A stretch of 64,000 nt of DNA from Gammaproteobacteria bacterium (GCA_015709615.1 CP054179.1:1922001-1986000), one strand, 5' to 3'; counted from the stretch's first letter, positions 41,969-51,896 are shown. The notes: a model not told the origin generated them from the letters alone. Translations and numbers: made by a program.

Positions 41969-42639
41969 GCTTCCACTTGCGCGTTCAGCTCACCGGCTTC
42001 CATACCAGTGGGATCGATCGGCTGGCCGACGCTGACGGTGATGGTGCCGGGGTGTTTGACGAACGAGTTTTTGCCCCAGAATTCCCCAGCGTTATGCGCC
42101 ACCGGCACGACCGGCACATTGGTATGCGTTGCCAGCCACGCGCCACCGATGCGGTATTTGCCGCGCTGTCCGGGCGGGATGCGCGTGCCTTCGGGAAAGA
42201 TCACGATCCAGAAGCCTTGTTGCAAACGGTCCTTGCCTTGCTCGACAATTTGCTCCAGCGCTTTCTTGCGGGCGCTGCGGTCAATCGCAATCGGACTGGT
42301 CATCGCCAAGCCCCAGCCGAAAAACGGGATGCGCAGCAGCTCTTTTTTCAGCACCCACACTTGCGGCGGAAAGATTTCCTGAAACGCCAGCGTTTCCCAC
42401 GCCGATTGGTGTTTGGAAAGCACGATACTCGGGATTTTTGGGATATTTTCCGCGCCGATGATGCGGTAACGCAAGCCGCACAGGTGCCACAACAGAAACA
42501 GCATGATACGCGTCCAGCTCGAAGTGACGCGGTAACGGTTATGCGGCGATAGCGGAAAGCACGCCAGCGTCAGCAACGCATACGGTGGCGTGATGATGAT
42601 TTGCAGCAGCATGTACAACGCTGAACGAAGAAATGCCAC
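41914..42639 (-). CDS. plsC: 1-acyl-sn-glycerol-3-phosphate acyltransferase
   Basis: A 241-residue membrane acyltransferase that makes phosphatidic acid from lysophosphatidic acid. Block I reads KHQSAWE, i.e. HX4E rather than the common HX4D, a variant seen in related bacteria. Block III is FPEGTRIPPGQ and block IV VPVVPVAHNAGEFW. Two N-terminal hydrophobic helices anchor it in the inner membrane. It lies 2 bp after gmhB and belongs to the gmhB-plsC pair often found downstream of glyS. Confidence 0.9.
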   Translation of the reverse strand: MAFLRSALYMLLQIIITPPYALLTLACFPLSPHNRYRVTSSWTRIMLFLLWHLCGLRYRIIGAENIPKIPSIVLSKHQSAWETLAFQEIFPPQVWVLKKELLRIPFFGWGLAMTSPIAIDRSARKKALEQIVEQGKDRLQQGFWIVIFPEGTRIPPGQRGKYRIGGAWLATHTNVPVVPVAHNAGEFWGKNSFVKHPGTITVSVGQPIDPTGMEAGELNAQVEAWIEAEMQRINQINPQQS

Positions 42640-42641
42640 GC

Positions 42642-43181
42642 TTATTCTTCTCCAACCAGTGCGTCGGTAACAGCCGCCAGATCGGCGAAAATCTGCGTAT
42701 GTGCGGGAATTTCCTTGGCCGCGCGCGTTGTTTCTCCGTTACCGGTCAGCACCAGCACCGGAATCGCGCCAACCGCATCCGCCGCTTGCAAATCCTTCAA
42801 CGAATCGCCGACTACCATGACATTTTTCAGATTGACGCCGTAACGCTGCATGATCTCATCGAACAACCCGGTCGCCGGTTTGCGGCAATTGCATTTATCC
42901 GCGTTGGTATGCGGGCAGAAAAATATCGCATCGATGCGCCCGCCCGCGTGATTGACCGCTTTGTACATTTTGTCGTTGATGGCGTTGTACGTCGCCATGT
43001 CGAGCAGGCCGCGCCCGATACCCGATTGGTTTGTGGCGATCACCACGCGATACCCCGCGTGCGTCAGGCGTGCGATTGCTTCCAGGCTACCGGGAATCGC
43101 AATCCATTCGTCCGGCGTTTTGATGAACGTGCCACTGCTCTCGTTAATCACGCCGGTTTGGTCGAGGATGATCAGCTTCAT
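42642..43181 (-). CDS. gmhB: D,D-heptose 1,7-bisphosphate phosphatase (GmhB) with altered motif I
   Basis: A 179-residue HAD phosphatase of the histidinol-phosphate/GmhB group, which removes the 7-phosphate in ADP-heptose synthesis for LPS. Typical are IPGSLEAIARLTHAGYRVVIATNQSGIGRG (quoted in part: VVIATNQSGIGRG), the zinc ligands CPHTNADKCNCRKP, and VVGDSLKDLQAA. Motif I reads LDQTGVIN, whereas the family has LDRDGVIN: the acid/base Asp is Thr (codon ACC). This should cripple catalysis unless another residue serves. It lies between glyS and plsC, with 1 and 2 bp spacing. Confidence 0.85.
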   Translation of the reverse strand: MKLIILDQTGVINESSGTFIKTPDEWIAIPGSLEAIARLTHAGYRVVIATNQSGIGRGLLDMATYNAINDKMYKAVNHAGGRIDAIFFCPHTNADKCNCRKPATGLFDEIMQRYGVNLKNVMVVGDSLKDLQAADAVGAIPVLVLTGNGETTRAAKEIPAHTQIFADLAAVTDALVGEE

Positions 43182-43182
43182 A

Positions 43183-45342
43183 TCAGGTTGCCAGCTTGGA
43201 AAGATCGGCGATACGATTCATGATGCGATGCAGTTGCGCCAATAGCGCCAGCCGGTTGTTGCGCAATTTTTCATCGTCGACGTTCACCATCACATGATCG
43301 AAAAACGTATCGACCGGCGTTTTCAACGTTGCCAGCATTTGCAGCGAAGCGGTGTAATCACCGGCGGCAAAGGCTTGTTCGGTTTTTGGCTGAATAGCTT
43401 GCAGCGCCTGATAAAGCGCCTGCTCATCGGCTTCCTGCAATAAACCGGTATCGACGCTATCGCTGATATCGCCTTCGGATTTCTTGAGGATATTACCGAC
43501 CCGCTTATTAGCCGCCGCCAGACTGACCGCTTCCGGCAGTGCGGCAAACGCCCGCACGGCGGCGAGACGTTTGGGAATGTCGCTAAGCAATTGCGGATTC
43601 AGGCTGAGCACGGCATCGACTTCCTGCGCGGTGTAGCCTTGGTCGCGTAAGTAGCTAGTGAGACGTTCGTAAACGAATACTAACAACTCTTGACGTATTT
43701 GATACAAGATATGGTAATGCTCCAGCATAAAATCAGGTGAACAGCTTTCCCATTTTTCTGGAATATCTTCATCTTCAGTTATTCCAATTACCTTCTGCAC
43801 CAATTTGTCTAATTCGAGTGACAAATCTTCCTCGATTAAAATTCTTATAACTCCCAGTGCATGGCGTCGTAGTGCAAACGGATCTTTGTCGCCAGTTGGC
43901 ACTTCGCCAATCTTGAACATATTTACCAAGGTTTCCAGTTTGTCTGCCAATGCCAAGCAAACACCCACTGGGTTGCGCGGCAATTCGTCACCGGCAAAGC
44001 GCGGTTTGTAATGGTCTTCGATGGCAAATGCAATGTCGTCGCTCAGGCCTTCGTGCTGTGCGTAATAGCGCCCCATGATGCCTTGCAGTTCGGGAAACTC
44101 ACCGACCATGCCGGTCAGTAGGTCCACCTTGGCTAACGTAGCAGCTTTATAAGCCTGATCACCCAGGGCATCTCCATTCAATTGATGGCCGATCGCAGTT
44201 GCGATATTTCGAACATAAAACATGCGCTTGCCTTGCGTGCCAAGCTTGTTGTGATAAACCACCTTATCCAGTTCGGGCAAGCGCGATTCCAGCGTTTTTT
44301 TGCGATCCTGATCGAAGAAAAACTTGGCGTCTGCCAGACGCGAGCGCACTACGCGTTCGTTACCGGCGATGACTTGCGTGGGATCGGCGGGGCGGATGTT
44401 GGATACCAGCAGGAATTTGTTGGCGAGCTTTCCTTGCGCGTCGAGCAGCGGGAAGTATTTCTGGTTCGCTTTCATCGTCAGAATCAGGCATTCCTGCGGT
44501 ACTTGCAGGAATTCGGCGTCGAATTGGCCAACCAGTACGTTCGGATGTTCGACCAGCGCGGTGACTTCGTCGAGCAGCGCATCGTCGTCGATGGGCGTGA
44601 GATGTTCTTTCGCAGCGGCTACGGCGAGCTGGCGCGCGATTTCGGCGCGGCGCTCAGCAAAGCTTGCGAGCACGGCGCCTTCGGTTTGCAGCTGTTGCGC
44701 GTAACTGTCAGCGTTGTGCAGCACGATGGGATTGACTTTGGCTTCAAAGCGGTGCCCTTGCGTTTCGCGCCCGGCTTGCAGGCCGAGCACGCTGACCGGC
44801 ACGACATCGGCGCCGTGCAGCGCCACCAGCGAATGCGCCGGGCGCACGAAATGCACGCTTTGCCAGCCATCCGCCAGTTGATACGTCATCACTTTCGGAA
44901 TCGGCAACTGGCTGATCGCGTCCTGCAACGCTTTTTGCAGCCCGTCGGTCAACAGCGTGCCTTGCACCACAGTATCCAAAAACAGTGTCTCGGTTTTACC
45001 GTCCATCGCGCGTTTCAGTTGCAGCACTGCCGAGGCATCGGCGCCGAAGCTGGCGAGTTTTTTCAATAGCGGCGGTGTCGCTTGACCTGCGGCATCCAGA
45101 CCGACTTTGACCGGCATCAGTTTTTGCGTGACCGCTTGATCGGAAGCTTGCGCCGCGACATTGGCGATATGCACCGCCAACCGCCTTGGGGTGGCGTACG
45201 GCGTGATCGCTGCATCAGGCATGACCAATCCTTGCGCTTTCAGGCTGGCAGCAAGTAATTCAGCGAAACTCGCACCCAATTGTTTCAACGATTTCGGCGG
45301 CAGTTCTTCCACCAGCAGTTCAATAAGCAGGTTTTTGGTCAT
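43183..45342 (-). CDS. glyS: Glycine--tRNA ligase beta subunit
   Basis: A 719-residue beta chain of the alpha2beta2 glycyl-tRNA synthetase. It begins with LLIELLVEELPPKSLKQLG (in part) and includes GEFPELQGIMGRYYA and HD-like and anticodon-binding parts near the C-terminus. ATG 45342 overlaps the glyQ stop (ATGA), and this is the normal family start. Operon glyQ-glyS-gmhB-plsC on the minus strand. Confidence 0.96.
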   Translation of the reverse strand: MTKNLLIELLVEELPPKSLKQLGASFAELLAASLKAQGLVMPDAAITPYATPRRLAVHIANVAAQASDQAVTQKLMPVKVGLDAAGQATPPLLKKLASFGADASAVLQLKRAMDGKTETLFLDTVVQGTLLTDGLQKALQDAISQLPIPKVMTYQLADGWQSVHFVRPAHSLVALHGADVVPVSVLGLQAGRETQGHRFEAKVNPIVLHNADSYAQQLQTEGAVLASFAERRAEIARQLAVAAAKEHLTPIDDDALLDEVTALVEHPNVLVGQFDAEFLQVPQECLILTMKANQKYFPLLDAQGKLANKFLLVSNIRPADPTQVIAGNERVVRSRLADAKFFFDQDRKKTLESRLPELDKVVYHNKLGTQGKRMFYVRNIATAIGHQLNGDALGDQAYKAATLAKVDLLTGMVGEFPELQGIMGRYYAQHEGLSDDIAFAIEDHYKPRFAGDELPRNPVGVCLALADKLETLVNMFKIGEVPTGDKDPFALRRHALGVIRILIEEDLSLELDKLVQKVIGITEDEDIPEKWESCSPDFMLEHYHILYQIRQELLVFVYERLTSYLRDQGYTAQEVDAVLSLNPQLLSDIPKRLAAVRAFAALPEAVSLAAANKRVGNILKKSEGDISDSVDTGLLQEADEQALYQALQAIQPKTEQAFAAGDYTASLQMLATLKTPVDTFFDHVMVNVDDEKLRNNRLALLAQLHRIMNRIADLSKLAT

Positions 45343-46265
45343 GATGCGGATTCCTGCATATCGGGCATTTGCGCGACCCATTCGCGCGGCGCCATCGGGA
45401 ACGGCGGATTGAGGTTTTTACGGCTGTCGTAATACGCTCTGGCAACTTGGCGCGACAGGTTGCGGATGCGGCCGATATACGCCGCGCGCTCGGTCACTGA
45501 AATCGCGCCGCGCGCGTCGAGCAGATTAAACGTATGCGCGGCTTTCAGCACTTGTTCGTAAGCTGGCAGCGCCAATTGCTTTTCGATCAGATGATTGGCT
45601 TGCGCTTCGTGCTTGCCAAACGCCAGAAACAGAAATTCGGTGTCGCTTTCCTCAAAATTGTATTTCGATTGCTCAACTTCGTTTTGATGGTAGACATCGT
45701 GGTAGCGCAATCCCTTGGTCCAGGTCAGGTCGAACACGCTTTCCACGCCTTGCAAATACATCGCCAGACGCTCCAATCCGTAGGTGATCTCGCCGGTGAT
45801 CGGCTTGCAATCGATGCCGCCGACTTGCTGGAAATAGGTGAATTGCGTCACTTCCATGCCGTTGAGCCAGGTTTCCCAGCCCAATCCCCAAGCGCCCAGC
45901 GTCGGGTTTTCCCAATCGTCCTCGACCAGCCGCACGTCGTTTTGCGTCAGATCGAAACCCAGTTCACGCAACGAATCGAGATACAAATCCAGAATATTTT
46001 TCGGCGCCGGTTTCAGCACCACTTGGAATTGATAATAATGCTGCAAGCGGTTGGGGTTTTCACCGTAACGGCCGTCTTTCGGGCGGCGCGATGGTTGCAC
46101 GTATGCCACCTTCCACGGCTCGGGGCCGATGGCGCGCAAAAACGTGGCGGTGTGGCTGGTGCCCGCACCAACTTCCATATCGTACGGTTGCAGAATGGCA
46201 CAGCCTTGTTTGGCCCAGTAGCGCTGCAGGGTGAAAATGATTTCCTGAAAGGTCAGTGTCGGCAT
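45339..46265 (-). CDS. glyQ: Glycine--tRNA ligase alpha subunit
   Basis: A 308-residue class II synthetase alpha chain. Key parts are TFQEIIFTLQRYWAKQGCAI (in part), QPYDMEVGAGTSHTATFLRA (in part) and the motif YVQPSRRPKDGRYGENPNR (in part). It forms the catalytic part of the heterotetramer and overlaps glyS by 4 bp. No T-box or glycine-riboswitch-like leader was seen upstream. Confidence 0.97.
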   Translation of the reverse strand: MPTLTFQEIIFTLQRYWAKQGCAILQPYDMEVGAGTSHTATFLRAIGPEPWKVAYVQPSRRPKDGRYGENPNRLQHYYQFQVVLKPAPKNILDLYLDSLRELGFDLTQNDVRLVEDDWENPTLGAWGLGWETWLNGMEVTQFTYFQQVGGIDCKPITGEITYGLERLAMYLQGVESVFDLTWTKGLRYHDVYHQNEVEQSKYNFEESDTEFLFLAFGKHEAQANHLIEKQLALPAYEQVLKAAHTFNLLDARGAISVTERAAYIGRIRNLSRQVARAYYDSRKNLNPPFPMAPREWVAQMPDMQESAS

Positions 46266-46306
46266 GAAATGTCGAGTTATATCGTCAAATTAAAAACATG
46301 CGGATT

Positions 46307-47818
46307 TTACCGGTTTTTCCATGCCGCGCGGAAGGCGGATAACAATCCGATGCTTAAAAGTAACACGGCCAATCCGAGCACCGGGTAATTACCCGTGCGC
46401 ACATACGGCGTCGCACCGGTGAAGCCTTGCGCCAATCCGTGCAGTGCCGCGGTGGTGAAGATTTCGATGGTATCCAGCACGCGCCCGCGCTCGTCGATGA
46501 TCGCGGTGACGCCGGTGTTGGTCGCACGCAACATGTAGCGGCCTGTTTCCAGCGCGCGCATTTGCGAAATCTGCAAATGCTGCTGCGGCCCGATCGAACG
46601 GCCGAACCAGGCGTCGTTGCTGACATTGACCAGCAGCGTCGCTTGCGGCAATTGATTGATGATTTCTTCACCGAACACGTCTTCGTAGCAGATATTGATC
46701 GCTACGCGCTGTCCGGCGATGGCCATCGGCTGCTGATCCAGTCCGCCGCGCGAGAAATCCGACAACGGGATTTGCAGCACTTGAATCACCCAACCAAACA
46801 GCGGCTTGAACGGAATATATTCGCCGAACGGCACCAGATGGTGCTTGCGGTAGCTTTGTTGCGGCGAGGAACCGAAGCTGAACATGGTGTTGTAATACGC
46901 ATCGCCGTCCGAATGATCGCGCTCGGCCAGACCGATCAGCACATCGCCGTTGTTATGTTTGGCATGCGCAGCCAGGTACGACAAGTACGCTGGCGGCATC
47001 GCATCGCTGAACAGCGGGATGGAAATTTCCGGCGTGACGATCAAGCGGCTATCGCTTTCCAGTATCAGCTTGGCGTAGGTTTCCATGGTACTTTCCAGAT
47101 GATCGGGGCGCCATTTCATGTCCTGCGGGATATTGCCTTGCAGCAAACTCACGCTGACCGGTTCTCCCTGCGGCTTAACCCAATCGATCAACTGCAAGCC
47201 ATACCCGCCGCACCAGATCAACAGCAACGGTAAACCGTAACGCCATTGTTTAAAACCTTTCTCAAACCAGAGAAAAAGCAGCACGGCGCTGAATATCAAT
47301 ATCAGCGAAATGCCGTAGACACCCACGACCGGTGCAAATCCCGCCAAAGGGCTGAAAGGCGCTTGCGAATAACCCAGCGCGAGCCACGGAAAACCGGTGA
47401 ACAACGTGCCGCGCAGCCATTCCGACAGCATCCATAGCGCCGCTGCCAGCGACGCCCAAAGCACAGGCGAGGTCACGCGCGACTTAGTCAGCAGCCAAAA
47501 GGCCAGCGCCGGAAACAGCGACAGGTAAGCGCACAGGATAATCAGCGCAACTACGGCAACCGGCATCGGCATCGCGCCAAAATCGTGCAGGCTGACATAG
47601 ATCCAGGTCACGCCGGCGCTGAACAATCCCATGCCGAACCAGAATCCCAACGCGGCGTTTTTCAGCGCGCTTTGACTTTTATGACAAAACGCCAGCAGCA
47701 GCGCTACGGTCACGACCGGCACCGGAAACAGATAGAACGGCGCAAAACCGAGCACGGTCAGCATGCCCAGCACAAATACGACCGCCAGTTTCAAGAATGG
47801 ATTTTTCAATCGCGTCAA
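46307..47818 (-). CDS. lnt: Apolipoprotein N-acyltransferase
   Basis: A 503-residue inner-membrane enzyme that adds the third acyl chain to lipoproteins. Six to eight N-terminal helices precede a nitrilase domain (~220-480) with the triad Glu in VTPEISIPLF, Lys in YRKHHLVPFGEYIPF and Cys in NICYEDVFGE. A final TM helix lies at the C-terminus. The start codon appears to be TTG 47818. 41 bp separate it from glyQ. Confidence 0.95.
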   Translation of the reverse strand: MTRLKNPFLKLAVVFVLGMLTVLGFAPFYLFPVPVVTVALLLAFCHKSQSALKNAALGFWFGMGLFSAGVTWIYVSLHDFGAMPMPVAVVALIILCAYLSLFPALAFWLLTKSRVTSPVLWASLAAALWMLSEWLRGTLFTGFPWLALGYSQAPFSPLAGFAPVVGVYGISLILIFSAVLLFLWFEKGFKQWRYGLPLLLIWCGGYGLQLIDWVKPQGEPVSVSLLQGNIPQDMKWRPDHLESTMETYAKLILESDSRLIVTPEISIPLFSDAMPPAYLSYLAAHAKHNNGDVLIGLAERDHSDGDAYYNTMFSFGSSPQQSYRKHHLVPFGEYIPFKPLFGWVIQVLQIPLSDFSRGGLDQQPMAIAGQRVAINICYEDVFGEEIINQLPQATLLVNVSNDAWFGRSIGPQQHLQISQMRALETGRYMLRATNTGVTAIIDERGRVLDTIEIFTTAALHGLAQGFTGATPYVRTGNYPVLGLAVLLLSIGLLSAFRAAWKNR

Positions 47819-48184
47819 AATTCGAGATGATGAAAGTGGAAAAAATTACCGCGCACCGGAAATGGCCGGATGCAATCTGAAACTACGCTGAACTTTCATA
47901 ATTCAATGATGTTCTCAGGATTTGCTTTATCATAAATTAACCGGCGACATCTTGGCACGCAATTTTAATTCCGTTACCCGGGATGACATTCCCTGTGACT
48001 TATGCTAAATAATTATTTATTCACTTTATTGCCGGTATAAAAGTAGAATATGCGCACCATGCGGCAGAGGGTCCGGCGCTGTGCCGCTCAAAAAGTGACT
48101 GAAAACTGGATGTAATGAATCCTTCCGGATGTTGCGCGGAAATTGTACGTTTTACCTTATATTTGAAAATCAAACGGATTTCTC
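47819..48184. other. Intergenic region between divergent lnt and TPR lipoprotein genes
   Basis: 366 bp between two divergent genes, so it should hold both promoters. A possible -10 (TATAAAA near 48037) is visible for the plus strand. I see no repeat, RNA gene or further open frame. Confidence 0.35.
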
Positions 48185-49921
48185 ATGAAATTTAAAATTC
48201 TAGGCGTGTTATTGCTGTCCGGACTTACTGCCTGCGCGCAGCTTCCCTCCAACAAGGAAGCGGAAAAAACGGGAGAATCCGCCGATGCAGAAGAAATCAG
48301 CCAGCAAAATCTGCCTAAGCAGGAGCTGACGGCCCCCATCCTATTTGATTTTTTAGTCGGCGAAACCGCACTGCAGCGCGGCAATTTGGATATTGCCGTC
48401 AATCGCTATGTCAAGCTGGCCAAAACGACACGCGATCCGCGCATCGCCAAACGCGCGACGGAAATTTCCCTGCATGCCGGTAACCCGTTTGCCGCGGAAC
48501 AAGCGGCCACGATGTGGGTTGAGCTTGAACCCGAATCAGCCGATGCCCGGCAGACCATTGCTGCGCTGCTGGTCAATCTCGGCAAGCTGGACGCCGCGCG
48601 GCCTCATCTCGAAAAACTGCTGGCCTCGGAAAAAGAAGGGGTCGGCAATGCGTTTATGCAGCTTAACCAATTGCTGGCGCGTAATCCGGACAAAGCGGCA
48701 ACCTTGAAGCTGATTCAACAGCTCGCGCAACCCTATAAGGATTTACCGGAAGTCCACTTCGCCATTTCCCAAGCGGCATGGTTCGCCAACCAGCATCCGC
48801 TTGCCCAGGAAGAAATGCAGCGCGCCCTGGCCTTGCGCCCGGAATGGGAAATCGCCGCGGTTCACAACGGCCGGATATTGCAGCGCAATTCCGTTGAGCA
48901 AGCGCGCGAATTTTACCGCGACTATCTGGATAAATATCCGGCATCCAATGAAGTGCGGGTCGCTTATACCCGGCTGCTGATCGGCGCCGGTGACGCTGAT
49001 CTGGCACGCGCCCAAATTCAATGGTTGATGGACAAAAATCCCGAAGATGCCGAAATCACGCTGGCGGCAGGATTATTGGCCACGGAAATGGGCGATTTCG
49101 ATGTCACGGAAACCAGTTTTAAAAAAGCGCTGGCGCTGGGCTATAAAGATACCAATGCGGTGTACTTTCACTTGGCGCAGATTTATGAAGAAACCAACCG
49201 CCCCGATTTGGCCATGGAAACTTATCAAATGGTTAAAAGCGGGGGGCGTTATTTACCCGCGCAAATCCGCTATGCGGATTTATTGGCGTTAAAAGGCCAT
49301 CTGCAGGAAGCGCGTGAGCATCTGAAAAAACTTCCCGCCGCCAATGATCAGCAGGCGGCGCATTTGATCTTAGCGGAAGCGCAGATTCTGCGGCGTACCA
49401 AGGCGCATCAGGAAGTCTATGACTTGCTTGACGAAGGATTAAAGAAACTGCCGGATTATCCCGAGCTGCTTTATGATCGCGCCTTGGCAGCCGACAAGCT
49501 GGGTAAATTTAAAATCCTGGAGCAGGATTTGCGCAAGCTGATCAAACTCAAGCCGGATAACGCACATGCCTATAATGCGCTGGGCTACAGCTTCGCCGAG
49601 CGCGGCACGCACCTGCCGGAAGCATTGAAACTGATCCGGAAAGCCGTCGAGCTTTCTCCCGATGATCCCTATATTATGGACAGTTTGGGCTGGGTATACT
49701 ATCGCATGGGAAAGTTCACCGAAGGTCTGAATTTCCTGAATCTGGCTTTTGCCGCCCGCCCCGATCCGGAAATCGCCGCACACTTGGGTGAAGTGCTTTG
49801 GGTCAAAGGCGCGAAAGACGATGCCAAGAATATATGGCGTTCCGCTTTGGAAAAAGATCCGGACAATGAGATCCTGCTGGAAACATTGCAGCGTCTGACA
49901 AAAAAGAAAGTGATCGATTAA
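48185..49921 (+). CDS. TPR-repeat lipoprotein
   Basis: A 578-residue protein. The signal peptide ends at a lipobox LTAC (Cys17), so it is likely anchored in the outer membrane facing the periplasm. Most of the rest is tetratricopeptide repeats: the AEITLAAGLLATEMGDFDVTE and HAYNALGYSFAERGTHLPEA segments (quoted in part) are good examples, and the C-terminal ...DPYIMDSLGWVYYRMGKFTEGL is typical of large TPR lipoproteins next to lolB/ispE/prs in betaproteobacteria. The role is probably a scaffold in envelope assembly. Orientation matches minCDE downstream. Confidence 0.88.
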   Translation: MKFKILGVLLLSGLTACAQLPSNKEAEKTGESADAEEISQQNLPKQELTAPILFDFLVGETALQRGNLDIAVNRYVKLAKTTRDPRIAKRATEISLHAGNPFAAEQAATMWVELEPESADARQTIAALLVNLGKLDAARPHLEKLLASEKEGVGNAFMQLNQLLARNPDKAATLKLIQQLAQPYKDLPEVHFAISQAAWFANQHPLAQEEMQRALALRPEWEIAAVHNGRILQRNSVEQAREFYRDYLDKYPASNEVRVAYTRLLIGAGDADLARAQIQWLMDKNPEDAEITLAAGLLATEMGDFDVTETSFKKALALGYKDTNAVYFHLAQIYEETNRPDLAMETYQMVKSGGRYLPAQIRYADLLALKGHLQEAREHLKKLPAANDQQAAHLILAEAQILRRTKAHQEVYDLLDEGLKKLPDYPELLYDRALAADKLGKFKILEQDLRKLIKLKPDNAHAYNALGYSFAERGTHLPEALKLIRKAVELSPDDPYIMDSLGWVYYRMGKFTEGLNFLNLAFAARPDPEIAAHLGEVLWVKGAKDDAKNIWRSALEKDPDNEILLETLQRLTKKKVID

Positions 49922-50009
49922 ATCCGTTTCCATCGGCGCAACCGGCCATTGTTAACTATCATCGCAACCAGCGCGCAATAAATCTTTGTGAGTCCGTCAA
50001 TCAATTAAA

Positions 50010-50780
50010 ATGTCAAATACCTCTCCTGCACTGGAATTCAAAAGCAGTACTTTTTTCGCGCCCATCCTGATTCTTTATACCAACGACCTGACCGCGATCG
50101 AACAGACGTTGCACGAAAAAATCAACTTGGCGCCGGAATTTTTCAAAGACTCACCGTTGATTATCGATCTGCGCGAATTGAACAAACAAAATCTGGATTT
50201 GGATTTTTCCCAAGTCATACAACTGCTGCGCAGGGTAAGCTTTTTTCCGGTCGGTATCCGCGGCGGCAACGAAAATCAGAATAAACAGGCGCGCACGTTA
50301 TTCATCCCGATCGATACGGTGCGCGAGCAAGGCAGCACCCTGATGATCGGCGCGGAAGCGGCCAAACAGGAAACGGCTCCGCAACCGGCCGCACCAGCGG
50401 AAACAGCCCCGGCCAAAGAACCTGTCCGGCCTGTTCCGATTCCGCCGGTTTCCGCGGCGGCAACCTTAGTCACGCAGCCGATCCGTTCCGGACAACGCAT
50501 TTACGCATCGGGCGATTTGATCATTCTGTCGCAGGTCAGCGCGGGCGCCGAAATTATGGCTGAAGGCAATATACACGTCTATAATACGCTCAGAGGGCGC
50601 GCGTTGGCGGGCGTACACGGCAATACCGCAGCGCGGATATTTTGTTTTGACTTGCAGGCGGAGCTCATTTCCATCGCCGGTGATTACAAAACCAGCGAGG
50701 ACTTGAACAAACAAACATACAAGAATCCCGTACAGATATACTTGCAGAATCATGCGTTGATCATAAAAGAGATCGCTTAA
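50010..50780 (+). CDS. minC: Septum site-determining protein MinC
   Basis: A 256-residue inhibitor of FtsZ assembly. The N-terminal domain (~1-110, FFAPILILYTNDLTAIEQ) targets FtsZ. A Pro/Ala-rich linker (~112-150) follows, then the right-handed beta-helix C-terminal domain (GDLIILSQVSAGAEIMAEGNIHVYN, in part, and RGRALAGVHG), which dimerises and binds MinD. First gene of minCDE, 24 bp before minD. Confidence 0.95.
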   Translation: MSNTSPALEFKSSTFFAPILILYTNDLTAIEQTLHEKINLAPEFFKDSPLIIDLRELNKQNLDLDFSQVIQLLRRVSFFPVGIRGGNENQNKQARTLFIPIDTVREQGSTLMIGAEAAKQETAPQPAAPAETAPAKEPVRPVPIPPVSAAATLVTQPIRSGQRIYASGDLIILSQVSAGAEIMAEGNIHVYNTLRGRALAGVHGNTAARIFCFDLQAELISIAGDYKTSEDLNKQTYKNPVQIYLQNHALIIKEIA

Positions 50781-50804
50781 GACCAAACAGCAAAGGAGGC
50801 TCAA

Positions 50805-51617
50805 TTGGCAAGAATTATAGTCGTGACATCAGGCAAAGGTGGCGTTGGCAAAACAACCACAAGCGCAGCGATTGCTATGGGGCTGGCGAAAAAAGGACAC
50901 AAAACAGCCGTCATCGATTTTGATGTGGGCTTACGAAATCTGGATTTGATTCTCGGTTGCGAACGCCGGGTGGTCTACGATTTTATCAACGTGATCAACG
51001 GTGAAGCCAGTCTCAATCAAGCGCTGATCCGCGATAAGAACTGCAATTTGCTGTATATCCTGCCAGCATCGCAGACACGCGACAAAGATGCGCTGACACA
51101 GGAAGGCGTCGGCAAGGTTTTAGACGAATTATCCAAGGATTTCGAGTATATCGTGTGCGATTCCCCCGCGGGTATCGAGAAAGGCGCCAATCTGGCGCTT
51201 TATTTCGCCGATGATGCTTTTGTCGTCACCAATCCGGAAATTTCCTCGGTGCGCGACTCGGATCGCATGCTGGGCATTCTGTCCAGCAAATCGCGCCGGG
51301 CCGAAAGGAATGAAGAACCGATCAAGGAATATTTGCTGCTGACCCGGTATGATCCCGACCGGGTCAAACTCGGTGAAATGCTGAGTCTGGAAGACGTGCA
51401 GGAAATTCTGTCGCTGGATTTACTAGGCATCATTCCGGAATCGAAATCAGTCCTGTCGGCGTCGAACGCGGGCATGCCGGTGATTCTGGATGAAAAGAGC
51501 GAAGCCGGCCAGGCCTACGCCGATGTCGTTGCGCGCTACTTGGGAGAAAAACTGCCGCATCGGTTTATCGATGGTAAACAAGGGTTTCTCAGAAGGCTAT
51601 TCGGAGGAAGAAAATGA
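50805..51617 (+). CDS. minD: Septum site-determining ATPase MinD
   Basis: A 270-residue ParA/MinD ATPase. It has the deviant Walker A GKGGVGKTT at the N-terminus, switch DFDVGLRNLD, CDSPAGIEKG and the C-terminal amphipathic membrane-targeting helix (KQGFLRRLFGGRK). It recruits MinC to the membrane and oscillates under MinE. Start is TTG 50805 after AAAGGAGG. It overlaps minE by 4 bp. Confidence 0.97.
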   Translation: MARIIVVTSGKGGVGKTTTSAAIAMGLAKKGHKTAVIDFDVGLRNLDLILGCERRVVYDFINVINGEASLNQALIRDKNCNLLYILPASQTRDKDALTQEGVGKVLDELSKDFEYIVCDSPAGIEKGANLALYFADDAFVVTNPEISSVRDSDRMLGILSSKSRRAERNEEPIKEYLLLTRYDPDRVKLGEMLSLEDVQEILSLDLLGIIPESKSVLSASNAGMPVILDEKSEAGQAYADVVARYLGEKLPHRFIDGKQGFLRRLFGGRK

Positions 51618-51892
51618 GTTTACTGGACTATTTCAGATCATCCAAACCTAAAACCGCTCCGCTGGCCAAAGAGCGCCTGCAAATTCTGGTTGCGCATGAG
51701 CGCAAATTCCGCAATCAGCCTTCTTATTTGCCGCAATTGCAAAAAGAATTGCTCGACGTGATCCGCAAGTACGTCAATGTCGACCAGGACGCGATTTCGG
51801 TTAATTTTGAGCAAGACGACAATCAGGAAACGCTGGAACTCAATATCGTATTGCCGGATTATCAACAGACCAACAAGCCGATCAATAGCTAA
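51614..51892 (+). CDS. minE: Cell division topological specificity factor MinE
   Basis: A 92-residue MinE. The N-terminal membrane/MinD-binding part (SLLDYFRSSKPKTAPLAKERLQIL, in part) is followed by the topological domain (LLDVIRKYVNVDQDAISVN, in part). It stimulates the MinD ATPase to drive pole-to-pole oscillation. Slightly longer than the E. coli protein (88). Confidence 0.96.
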   Translation: MSLLDYFRSSKPKTAPLAKERLQILVAHERKFRNQPSYLPQLQKELLDVIRKYVNVDQDAISVNFEQDDNQETLELNIVLPDYQQTNKPINS

Positions 51893-51896
51893 CACG

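Noticed and set aside
46427..47233. Long plus-strand open frame opposite lnt, and similar frames opposite trpS, glyS, plsC and hsdR
   Set aside because: Antisense shadows in GC-rich coding sequence with no recognisable motifs, while the opposite strand encodes clear family members.
51777..51896. lolB starting inside minE
   Set aside because: The extra residues are a shifted reading of minE. The lipobox distance fits the later TTG starts.
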